The position numbers were made by a program, and so were the translations under genes. A stretch of 64,000 bases of DNA from Trichaptum fuscoviolaceum (lineage: Eukaryota; Basidiomycota; Agaricomycetes; Hymenochaetales; Trichaptaceae). The DNA lies in NCBI GenBank assembly GCA_910574455.1, contig CAJSYZ010000002.1, forward strand, positions 2,505,671-2,569,670. The letters run 5' to 3'. Below the pieces are notes generated by a model. That model worked only from the letters and a program-made list of their open reading frames with translations. It made no database searches and had not been told where the DNA came from. Positions 55,898 to 64,000 of the stretch are shown one piece after another. The stretch's first letter is position 1, and the number at the start of each line of letters is the position of its first letter.

Positions 55898-58076
55898 ATG
55901 ACAGCTGTGCTGTCCGCAACGAACGCCTTCAGACACGGCGGAATGATGGCCTCTCACGACGACTCGCAGATAAAGTAGGGCCTGCTCACCAGTAACAAGC
56001 CGGAAAATATCTGATGTGATTGTTCGTACAGCTACTCAACAAGCAACAATGTCGACTGGAAGGAGAAGTATCATGATCTGGCAGACACGTTTGAGGAAAT
56101 GCGGGCCGAAATGGAGGAGTTTCAGCGGAGCAGCAAAGAGCTGGAGGAGGAACTGGAGAGAGATGTAGATCGTGCAGAGAAAGAGAAGGAGGCCCTCAGA
56201 GTCAAGTTTGCTAAGATGGAACTTGAACGGGACGAATGGAAGGTATGTATCTGTGTCCTCGGTAGTATGGGTGTGGACGAACCTGACATTTTGCCAGTCC
56301 AAGTTCATGACACTTCAGACTACACACAACACAACAACCACATCCCTGCAGCACGAACTTGACAAACTACGACAGGAGCATCAGAAAGTCAAAATACAAC
56401 TTCGTGATCTCGAGATGGGTAATGACGACTTGGAGCGGAACGAACGGGCAGTTTCATCAAGTTTAGCTGATGTTGAAGCCAAGTATTCGAAAGCGCTGGA
56501 GGAAAAGATCCTACTTGAACATGAATTATTAGACAAGGCGAACCTCGAGGAAGATTGCCAGCGAATGAAAGACGAACTAAGAGGTTTGTGCGATATATTC
56601 TATACTAACCCACCTTACTGAACAATTATTGCTGCAGATGCCAATTTAGAAATAACTGTTTTAAAGGATCAGCTAACTCAAGCGCAAGCACAGTCGAAAG
56701 CTCATCAGACTGACACAAAGGTTGAAACTCCTACATCTGTGGCCTCATCCTGGCAGACTTCGGCTCCTTCAGCAGAGAACATCTTGACAACGACGCCACC
56801 TGCCGAGCTACAGCTCTCCGATTTAACGCCCAAATTGCCCGCGCCGGGCGAACTATCGCGCAAGTCTTCCGAATCATCGACAAACTTCGCCACGACTAGA
56901 AACCCATCTTCTTCCGGGGAGTCGAGCACCGGCCAATCCGCACTCTTGCGTCGCGCAGGTTTCCCTGCTGCTTGGATGAATGGCTCGTCTTCACCTAGCG
57001 AGAAGAGTTCGGGGATGACGCGCTCTTATACCGTCTCAAGCTATTCTCCTTCACGACTTCCTGTAACCTCACCCCGCCCAGCTGCAGCGCCGCGTATGAC
57101 TTCTGATGCTCTGACAACAAGCACCAATTCGGCCAACGCTATTGCAGGGCGAAGTAGAGGAGTGCAAATGGTATCTGAAATGCGAGCGCGTGTCCGCAAT
57201 CTGGAACAGAAATTGCACACGCGCGTACCCAGAATACGAATGAGCAGTATATCCGGGAAGAAGGCGGAATCCTCCACGAGTGCCGCAACGAACTTGCTAG
57301 GGATGAACTCAGCCACTTCGGAAAGCAGCTCGAAAGGTACTTTGAAGAGGCGGAGTGCGGACTTGGAGGCAGAAAAGAAGAAAGCACCATCTAACGTAGT
57401 CCCCAAAGAATCGAAGGCGGACACTTCTGGTTGGGTATTGATCATGGAGGATTCAATGAACCTTACACCAACGAGAGAGAAAGAACGGCGACGCCTATCA
57501 AGCCCGTCTTCATCACCCTTCAGTCTCTCAACCATAACGAAGTCTTCCAGTACTCAACTGACAGACGCGAACCTTGGAAAGTCTGGCATACGTCGGCCTC
57601 AGTCACGGCTTTCCGGAGATGGTCGCGATAGCACAAGTACTGTATCTACTACTAGCTCCATCCCAACTCCAACATCACGTCCTGCTACGCCCACTTTCTT
57701 GCCAGTGCCATCTGCAGGAATGTATGGATCCGCGTTTCCTACAATGAAACGCTCTACTGGTCCTGCATCTAAACGATCTTCATTGGGAACCAGCACGGCG
57801 AACAATTCTCCGACTTCACTTCACCCACCCAATGGTTATCATCGAGACAGACCGCTTTCTGCGCTTGCCGCATCTACGAACAAAATGCTTCCACCTCCGC
57901 CTACGCATGTCACTCTTCGTGCTCCCCGACCACCATCCGCGCTTGGCCAGAGTCGAATCGGCAGACCCAGCGGCGGTAGGAAAAGTACAGGAGATGAAGC
58001 TCCTGCGGTCCCTAATGCCAGAGATGCTGTCCGCTCGCGAGCGGGCAGTACGACTACATCTGGAGGAAGAGTATAA
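55898..58076 (+). CDS. NudE/RO11 nuclear distribution protein (dynein partner)
   Basis: Binds Lis1 and dynein to move nuclei in hyphae. Exon 1 (ATG at 55898, or in-frame ATG at 55943) splices to YSTSNNVDWKEKYHDLADTF. The long N-terminal coiled coil follows: EEMRAEMEEFQRSSKELEEE, LERDVDRAEKEKEALRVKFA, KFMTLQTTHNTTTTSLQHEL, DLEMGNDDLERNERAVSSSL, KYSKALEEKILLEHELLDKA and CQRMKDELRDANLEITVLKD. This is the conserved NudE/Nudel/RO11 dimer region (about residues 30-215). The C-terminal half is disordered and Ser/Thr/Pro-rich; it keeps the NudE C-terminal block RGVQMVSEMRARVRNLEQKL, HTRVPRIRM. About 600 residues, typical of filamentous fungi. Last exon is long and unbroken. Confidence 0.88.
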
Positions 58077-58420
58077 TATTATAATCTTTTTACTTTTTAC
58101 TTGTTTCTTGGATGAAATCCTCGAGCATCTTCCTTTCCCCCTTTCCTAACTTAGTTATCCGTATAGGCTGGTACCCTCATCATTACCTTGTACTCACTGG
58201 ATTCTTTCCACACACTCGTTGTATCCCTTGTTACCTATCCTCTATTCCCCCACAGTCTTTTGATATCCCTAACGAATATTGACGACTACGATATTTGACG
58301 GAGATAATGTATGTAATAAGTAGACGTTTTTGACTCCTAGAAGGGGAGAAATATGGTCATGGTTTCAGCTTCATAATTGTAGTAGTCTCGTTACCAGACC
58401 AGGCATAGCTTTTTTAGATG
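58077..58420. other. NudE downstream region
   Basis: 344 bp, T- and C-rich then AT-rich, consistent with a 3' untranslated region. No gene seen. Confidence 0.45.
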
Positions 58421-58486
58421 TTCCCGCGACCTAGGGGTCGCTAGGGTACCTTATTCCCGCGACCTAGGGGTCGCTAGGGTACCTTA
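58421..58486. repeat. Tandem repeat, 2 x 33 bp, with inverted arms
   Basis: Two perfect head-to-tail copies of a 33-bp unit starting TTCCCGCGACCTAGG and ending GGGTACCTTA. Each unit holds a hairpin-capable inverted repeat, GCGACC-TAGG-GGTCGC, plus a GGTACC palindrome. GGGTACCTTAG recurs at 63084-63094 on the far side of ESS2. Confidence 0.85.
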
Positions 58487-59464
58487 GGAAAACGCAACTG
58501 TGTCGATTCTCCGCCAAAACTTAAAAAGTCATGTGACTGGCACTTTCGGTACCGAAACTGCCTTTCAAGGCATGCCATTCTCACGCGTCTGGAGAATCGT
58601 CGTCCTCAACGATCACGACAATCACAACAAATCACCGAGTCGCTCTTCGACGCATTCCTCGAACAAGACCAAAGTGGACGATGAAAAGAAGTATACATTC
58701 CCTTTCTTGCGACAGCACAGAGGCTCATCTGAGGGTGGATGAGAAGCCGAACTGTCGAAGAGAGGCCAAGGACGCCATTGCCTGCTGTAACTCGGAGCGG
58801 TGGGGAGCGCTATATGTCGATCGACTGGTATGTTTCTGGCAGTTCAGAACCGCTGTCGCCGACAGAGACACTGAGCGAAACAACAGATCATTTACCCCCG
58901 TGCTGGTCGACTCAAGCCGGTTCTGCACTTCGCTGAACAAGGGCGATCGGTCGGTGCAGAGGAAGGATAGCAGTAACATTGCAGCGCCTGTCCACATTGC
59001 CGCAAGACCCACCGCAGACGACATAGCCACGACACTTCCAAGTATACGAACTCGCTATGACAAACCAATCAAAATGTAAGTCGCTTCATGTGATACTACC
59101 CAGAGTCTAACTAGTTCTTGACAGCGGACGCAAGTACCATGACATTATAGTATTCGGACCGCTCACGACCAAAAGAATATACAAGTGGGTGATCATCTTA
59201 TGGCCCATGCCCTTCTTTATACGAAGCATCTAAACCTTCTCCAGAAAGCAGGCCGCTGTTTGATGGCAGTCCTGCATGCACCCGGACGGGCTGTGGTACT
59301 TTAATTGGAAGAAAGGTGACCACAACACCCATCACATCTCCTACCTAGGTGATGACATTGCCTGCGGTCCTGAAGTTCGCGAGGAAATCGAGGATTACGT
59401 CTTCAAATTTGAAGAGACAGCAAACCGGTTTGAGTCCGCGGTGGCACATTGCCGACCGCACACG
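58487..59464 (+). other. Unclear region, possible gene remnant
   Basis: Several overlapping open frames of 60-130 codons on the plus strand, with credible donors (GTAAGTCG near 59076) and acceptors (CTTGACAG near 59125), suggest coding ancestry. Pieces such as GRKYHDIIVFGPLTTKRIYK and GDDIACGPEVREEIEDYVFK are not recognised by me, and no single model joins them without stops. It runs into the CFD1-like pseudogene and may be its rearranged 5' flank. A perfect 14-bp palindrome, TTTCGGTACCGAAA, lies at 58544-58557. Confidence 0.3.
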
Positions 59465-59855
59465 CAGCCATCCTCGATGTCGACCTGCTCAATCTAGACC
59501 GTCTCCGGTTCACCAGATCAGCGAAGACTGGTAACCAGTATACCTGGGGTGCATGAGTGTCGGCTTCCTGCTCAAAAATTGCGGAGTCTCGGTTGTTTCG
59601 CGAGGCCCAAGAAGAATGCAGTGATCCGCCAGTTTCTCATTGACGATGGCCCAAGCTCGACTACCCAGTCATTGATACTCAAGACTGTGCGTGACTTCTG
59701 CGATTATTAATTATCATAACTCTGGTTGCTGACTTGTTAGATCTACATAGGAACATCCGATGAACATCTATCCTTTCTCCAGCACCTTGCACCAGTGCAG
59801 TTTCGCTCATCATCCATTATCGTCACGACCCCTCGGGTTGTTGTTCTTGTGTAAT
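59465..59855 (+). pseudogene. Decayed CFD1/NUBP2 P-loop ATPase copy
   Basis: A broken copy of the cytosolic iron-sulfur scaffold ATPase Cfd1/NUBP2. Pieces in family order but different frames: AILDVDL (59467 on), VHQISEDW then an in-frame TAA then PVYLGCMSVGFLLKNCG and VSVVSRGP (59508-59609), KKNAVIRQFLID after a one-base loss (about 59609-59644), WPKLDYPVIDT after a second shift (about 59647-59680), then GTSDEHLSFLQHLAPV and SSSIIVTTPRVVVLV (59751-59852). The family reads VVWRGPKK, DYLVIDTPPGTSDEHLSLL, EHLAPV and VIVTTPQ at these places; the HLAPV stretch favours Cfd1 over Nbp35. Between the last two pieces lies an intron-like stretch (GTGCGTGAC to CATAG), so this is not a processed copy. 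The P-loop (GKGGVGKS) and C-terminal Cys pair are missing. No functional copy is in the window. Confidence 0.8.
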
Positions 59856-60578
59856 TGTGGCTTCTGCTTGCAGAATCATCCTAGCTGCTTTTGCTGTGTG
59901 ACACAAGAGGCCGTTCATTTGTGTATTTGGTGCTTGTGTACGTTTTATACTGTTCTGGCTTTGGCTTTGGAAAGCGCCTGCAATTGGCCGTTTGATAGCA
60001 ATAGCGAGGACACGCCGCACTGCCGAAGAGGCATCCGCGCAGCGCCTTCAATTGCTTCAAGTTGTTGGATGTCGAAGATTTCTTTGCTCAGAAGAAGACT
60101 TACATACAGAACCATCTGACCATTGAACTATACGGGTATTTGATTGTCATACCTATGTATGCGCATAATGTGGTGAGATCACGCGTGCGAGGGCTCGCCG
60201 TGCACATTGTAGGACAATAGATTGGTGTCCCGGAGATAGTAACAGACTTGTAGTAAGTAAAAAGATAATGTTTTTCTTTCCGTAAATATTGCTTTGTGCC
60301 CATCTTCGGGTAGCGGGCTCTGCTGTGAGTAGCTCACAGCCTCTAACTGCTTGTTTGCGATAGCAACTAGTGCCGGTCTGCCACAGCAGACATCTAAAAA
60401 CGCTACGCCTGGCCTGGTCACGAGGCTAAATTGTAGCAGCGTACAGTTACAGTAGCTTCAACTTGAAGTTGCCTAATACTAAGGGTCGATTGTCGCCGAA
60501 TGTGGTTGCAGTTCCTATGGCTTTGGGGCCATTGGTTCAGGTCGCGCTCTTTCTTCTCGATCATTACTTGTCTTTGCT
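59856..60578. other. No gene recognised before ESS2
   Basis: Similarity to Cfd1 stops abruptly near 59855, which suggests a breakpoint. The following 700 bp show no recognised coding exon. The ESS2 promoter should lie just before 60579. Confidence 0.4.
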
Positions 60579-62351
60579 ATGTCGGAACTCACTGCACCCC
60601 CTAACTCTTCAGATTTAGTATCTGCAGCGCAGGAGAGATCATTAAATCGACAAGTCGTACTCGACGAAGACGAGTATACAGAGGCTCTGTCACACATTAT
60701 TGCAAGAGATTTCTTCCCTTCCCTGGTCCACCTTGACGCAACCAACAACTACCTTGATGCTCTACGGTCAGAGGATCCAAACCTTATCAATGCGTCCGTC
60801 AGGCACTTGCAAGCGATTGCAACACCAGCTACTGCGAGATACCAGCCACAGCAGACACCCTCACAAACACCTTGGGCTGCAGGTCCTTCAGATACACCTC
60901 TGCACCCCACCGCTGGTCCCAGCGGCGAGAGGCCCCAGAAGGGCGCACGGTATGACTCGAACATCAGCCTTGATGTGTTCCAAGCGCGGTACACATCTGA
61001 GGATAACGCAAGCTTCACGCAAATATTACATGACGAGAATGAGAGGCGGCGCGAAAAGTATGGTTGGGCATGGGATGCACAGAGGCGCGTTGAGGCACAG
61101 CGAGACAGGATGATTCAGGCGAGGGAGAGAATGCTTATAGAACCCGCCAGTGCGCCTGGAATCAGAGAAAAGCTCATGATCGAGACCCCTCAGCCGGCTG
61201 GACTCCTTACTCAAGGACAAGTGGCGGAAGGACACGCAGAAACACAGGAGGAGGGTGAATCTGACAATGATTCACATAATCGTGAGGGAGAAGAGGAAGT
61301 GGGGGATAAAGATGGGGATAAAGACATGCAAGTGGTCGTGCTGGATACAAGAGGTAAAGTGGTCGATGAGGAGGAAAAGCCTGTGGATGTTATGGCACCT
61401 AAGAAAGATACCAGGCCCGCCGGTGTTGACGGATGGAAGTTCAAGGTAAGGCTACATACAATCTACGTCTACGTTCTTAACGCTCAAATTGCCTCTTTAG
61501 ACGCGAAATAGTTTCATGTTCTCTCCAGACGCAGACGTTCCTCCCCACGCGTCTGTTTCTACTTCTGCCGTTCTTCCTGCTAGAGGCGAGCCAAGAGCAA
61601 TCAAATACAATAACACCCGATTGCCGGAGCAAGATGACCAGCCTTCTTCTGGTATGACAGAACCTCCGAGCCCGACACGAAGTCGTATTGAAGCTGCTAT
61701 TGCTGGAACACCATGTGTGTCTTCTATTCGCAGGCAACTTTTTTCCTAAATGCACTAAATTGTTGATTTATATCAGATCGCCCACATTCCCCATCAAACA
61801 ATGGTTTCTCCCTGTTGCCTACGATGCCGTCACCAACGCCATCCGAACTAGGCCCAGTCGCAGTAAAGCAGCTAATGACATGGGGTACACTGAATGCCAC
61901 ACCACGGATTATTTCCTCCGACGATCCGGCAGATATAGCATCTTCGGATATGCCGCCACCGAGCACGCCTTTCCATCTACCGAAGCCGTCTGCCCGGGAA
62001 ACGCTTGGACTGAGATTATCGAATAACGCTTCGAGAAGCATTAGAGAGAGAGCTGCGCTCATGAGCGGGGGCAGCAGCCTAGGCTCTCGCACGCCGTTAA
62101 GTGTGCGAGGGAGAGCAAGCGGTTCGATGCCCCCTCCGAGCTGGACGCCGCGAAAAGCGGATGCCGCTGGTGCGCTCACGCCTGCGGCAAAGCGCTTGTT
62201 GGATCGGACGACCATGGGCGTTGCAGGTACAAGGCGAGCTGATGCGATGGGTAAGACAGCAGGTTGGGATAGCACACAGAAGGCAAAGGAACGAGATTTA
62301 AACAGAGTGCGGTGGACACCTAGTCCGGCGCCCGTAGCGAGACGACGCTGA
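60579..62351 (+). CDS. Splicing-associated nuclear protein ESS2/DGCR14 (Bis1)
   Basis: A spliceosome C-complex associated nuclear protein. Three exons (60579-61445, 61501-61714, 61777-62351) give 551 residues, close to animal ESS-2. Family landmarks: RQVVLDEDEYTEALSHIIAR with DFFPSLVHLDATNNYLDAL, NISLDVFQARYTSEDNASFT, QILHDENERRREKYGWAWD, EKLMIETPQ, WKFKTRNSFMFSPDA, then KYNNTRLPEQD. The C-terminal part carries the conserved ATPRIISSDDP, FHLPKPSARETLGLRLSNNA, IRERAAL and AAKRLLDRTT segments. An acidic, low-complexity stretch (about residues 220-270) precedes the WKFK motif. It is intact and carries no sign of damage from the transposon inserted 47 bp past its stop codon. Confidence 0.93.
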
Positions 62352-62398
62352 TTCCGTTGTAGGCTGGATGTGATTCCCGAACACCCTTAGGTGTTGAG

Positions 62399-62407
62399 GG
62401 TTCTAGC
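62399..62407. repeat. Target-site duplication, left copy (GGTTCTAGC)
   Basis: The same nine bases occur at 62934-62942, directly outside the inverted repeats at 62408-62933. If the repeat is taken to start one base earlier, the duplication is 7 bp (GTTCTAG). Confidence 0.8.
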
Positions 62408-62933
62408 CAGTCTCCTACACAGACCCTCCCGCGGATCGGAAGAGGCCGAAGCCTCAGGGTCCATGTAAAGTTGAGGGGGACCCTTTCCTCCCGTCAGGGA
62501 GGGTCTGACATAAAACATTTTGCCGAGGCCCCGAGCATCGTCAGGGTCCATCACCGACCACCACTCACCGTGGGAATGTCGGACTGCGGGAACTTCGATA
62601 GTGGCACAGAGAACTTTGTTAAATAATGCACCAGCTGGATCTTCTTATTCAATTAACACAATTAACATATGCTATTCTATACTCTTAAACCCATGTAGCT
62701 GTCATGCAAAATTTTGTGATTTCAATGAATTTATTTTAACCATGACATATGCTCAAGAACAATGTTCCCACGAAAACGGTGGGCGGGAGGTAAACCCTGA
62801 CGATGTTCGGGGCCTCGGCAAAATGTTTTATGTCAGACCCTCCCTGACGGGAGGAAAGGGTCCCCCTCAACTTTACATGGACCCTGAGGCTTCGGCCTCT
62901 TCCGATCCGCGGGAGGGTCTGTGTAGGAGACTG
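62408..62933. mobile_element. Nonautonomous foldback DNA transposon (MITE, MULE-like)
   Basis: A 526-bp element bounded by 140-bp terminal inverted repeats (62408-62547 and 62794-62933) that differ at only about one base. Outer ends are CAGTCTCCTACACAGACCCT and its complement. Weaker complementarity continues some 30 bp inward (CACCGTGGGAA against TTCGTGGGAAC). The centre is AT-rich and encodes nothing recognised. A 9-bp direct repeat flanks it. Long inverted repeats with 9-bp duplications suit the Mutator-like superfamily; an 8-bp reading (hAT) does not fit. Near-identical arms argue for a recent insertion. An open frame running through the right arm is accidental. Confidence 0.85.
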
Positions 62934-62942
62934 GGTTCTAGC
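62934..62942. repeat. Target-site duplication, right copy (GGTTCTAGC)
   Basis: Matches 62399-62407 exactly, on the same strand, immediately outside the right inverted repeat. Confidence 0.8.
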
Positions 62943-63739
62943 GGGCTAAATGTTACGCTTTTCAAAAGCAAAAAGTTTGCACTCACGTGCCTACCAGTCG
63001 CTAAGGTCTGGATTTCTCTTCTTTATGTGTCTTCTCTTCCGAGACACCTCCAATAACAACTTGGGTATTTCTGTGCATAGCTCGGGTACCTTAGCGGTAC
63101 CTGCCTTATTTGGTAGCTTATGTAGATAACTTGAACATGACTAACATCAGGGAAACTACTTTCTGCTGAAAGTGACTTAAGCGTTACTTAAACGTCCTGA
63201 GTGACTTGAAGTCTGAATAAGGCAAACCGCACTTATTCATGCATGTCCTCCCATTATTCAGGACCAGTTGGCTGAAATAAGGGCGAGTTGGCTGAATCAG
63301 TGCTCTAAGTGTTTCAGGCAATCTGTACCCCAGTGCTCCAGTGCTTCAGTGCTTCATCCTTTAATTACAGCAGGAGACAAGTGTTGTAAGACAAACTGCA
63401 GTGCTCAAGAGTTCAAGTGCATAAGAACGATCCAAGTATTTCATTGCATCAGAAGTAATATAAGACAACGGTAAGTAGCTATCAGTGCCTCAGCGTTCAA
63501 GTACATCAGTCATTTACACAAGACTAAGCATAGCAGTCACTATCATGGAACCCGCCACGACACGATTCTGAACCACTGCCACGGGCAGTGGCAGGCCCAT
63601 TTCGCTACCGTGCCTTCAATTCTGCATGTTCTTTGGCGTGCCAGTAGAAACGAAGGCTGCTCTGCGAGTCGATGGTAATAAGTTATTGAGCGCACGGACA
63701 GAGACGAAACGAAGAGGCTCACCAGTGAACGATTTGCCC
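62943..63739. other. Gene-free repeat-rich stretch
   Basis: No gene recognised. There are short local repeats: GGTACC twice within 63086-63102, AGTTGGCTGAA twice near 63266-63298, and CAGTGCT(C/T)CAGTGCTTCA runs near 63331-63358. It probably includes the 3' untranslated region of the leftward gene ending at 63740. Confidence 0.4.
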
Positions 63740-64000
63740 TTAGAAGTCTACGCAGTCCGTGGCCGAATCCCATTTTGAAGCGTTGTCCTCCTCATTATCG
63801 CCATCTCCGCCTGGATCCTTCTCCGCGCCCTCGTCCGCGCCCTCGTCCTCGTCCTCGTCCGCGCCCGCGCCCTCGTCCGCGCCCTCGTCCTTGTCCGCGC
63901 CCTCGTCCTCGTCCGCGCCCTCGTCCTCGTCCGCGCCCTCGTCCTCGTCCGCGCCCTCGTCCTCGCCCTCGCCCTCAATCTTGTCAGCGCCCTCGTACCC
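63740..64000 (-). CDS. 3' end of a gene encoding Gly-Ala-Asp-Glu repeats (partial)
   Basis: The frame enters from the right edge and ends with TAA at 63740-63742. It encodes repeats of Gly-Ala-Asp-Glu-Asp-Glu (18-bp DNA unit, about 63820-63970 with variants such as GADKDE and GADEGA), then EKDPGGDGDNEEDNASKWDS and ATDCVDF. The chosen frame is supported by the acidic, stop-free reading and the distinct non-repeat end. The Arg/Thr frame on the same strand is the product of the same repeat read out of phase. An acidic repeat tail of this kind does not identify a function. It may belong to a cellular gene or to a transposon protein. Confidence 0.5.
   Translation of the reverse strand, partial: GYEGADKIEGEGEDEGADEDEGADEDEGADEDEGADKDEGADEGAGADEDEDEGADEGAEKDPGGDGDNEEDNASKWDSATDCVDF
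63820..63972. repeat. GC-rich 18-bp tandem repeat
   Basis: On the plus strand the unit is GCGCCCTCGTCCTCGTCC with variants that lose or gain a six-base block. It is coding on the minus strand (Gly-Ala-Asp-Glu-Asp-Glu). Such arrays change length readily. Confidence 0.8.

Noticed and set aside
62520..63056. 178-codon plus-strand frame through the foldback element
   Set aside because: It is created by the GC-rich right inverted repeat and crosses the element boundary, so it is not a real gene.
63748..63978. Arg/Thr-repeat frame (RARTRTRARTR) on the minus strand
   Set aside because: It is the same 18-bp repeat read out of phase with the acidic frame, and is much less protein-like.

Overview
The window is nuclear DNA from a filamentous basidiomycete, most likely an agaricomycete. 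It carries about 25 protein genes. Nearly all are split by many introns of about 47-75 nt with GT..AG ends and a CTRAC-like branch site. Products include fungus-typical proteins (Pil1 eisosome protein, Vac8, secreted GH16 glucanase, NudE) beside universal eukaryotic housekeeping proteins. No bacterial operon, CRISPR array, rRNA or tRNA gene is visible. I rebuilt exon structures by hand from reading frame, splice sites and family conservation; where I list exons, their lengths sum to whole codons.

Layout, left to right. 1-5.3 kb: two divergently transcribed paralogous genes of a family I cannot name, with identical internal exon lengths. 5.3-7.3 kb: empty convergent gap. 7.3-12.5 kb: RIO2 kinase (-), histone N-acetyltransferase NAA40 (+), eIF4E (+). 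12.8-20.7 kb: PIL1, an MTM1/SLC25A39-type mitochondrial carrier and a Smy2/GIGYF-like GYF protein (all +). 21-27.8 kb: GH16 glucanase, VAC8 and CBF5/dyskerin (all -). 28.1 kb: ribosomal protein eL22 (+). 28.9-40.7 kb: a DHX29-like DExH helicase and the INO80 ATPase (both -). 41.5-48.2 kb: fumarase (-), PEX11 (+), CMC1 (-), lipoyl synthase (+), ribosomal protein eS28 (+). 48.8-55.5 kb: GT8 glycosyltransferase (+), KAE1 (-), a SAP-like membrane protein (+), CSL4 exosome subunit (-), pyruvate dehydrogenase E2 LAT1 (+). 55.9-58.1 kb: NudE/RO11 (+). 58.4-64 kb: a looser region with tandem and inverted repeats, a decayed CFD1/NUBP2 copy, the ESS2 splicing-factor gene, a 526-bp foldback element with 140-bp terminal inverted repeats and apparent 9-bp target duplication, and the 3' end of a gene encoding Gly-Ala-Asp-Glu repeats.

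Functional themes: ribosome production and translation (RIO2, CBF5, eL22, eS28, eIF4E, DHX29-like, KAE1 for tRNA, CSL4 for RNA decay), mitochondria (carrier, fumarase, CMC1, lipoyl synthase and its substrate E2) and chromatin (INO80, NAA40). This mix is ordinary for a gene-dense fungal chromosome and does not by itself show a cluster. I see no convincing new defence or biosynthetic system. The items most worth following are the inverted paralog pair, the foldback transposon, the CFD1 pseudogene and several unusual gene structures (GC-AG intron, start-codon-only first exons).
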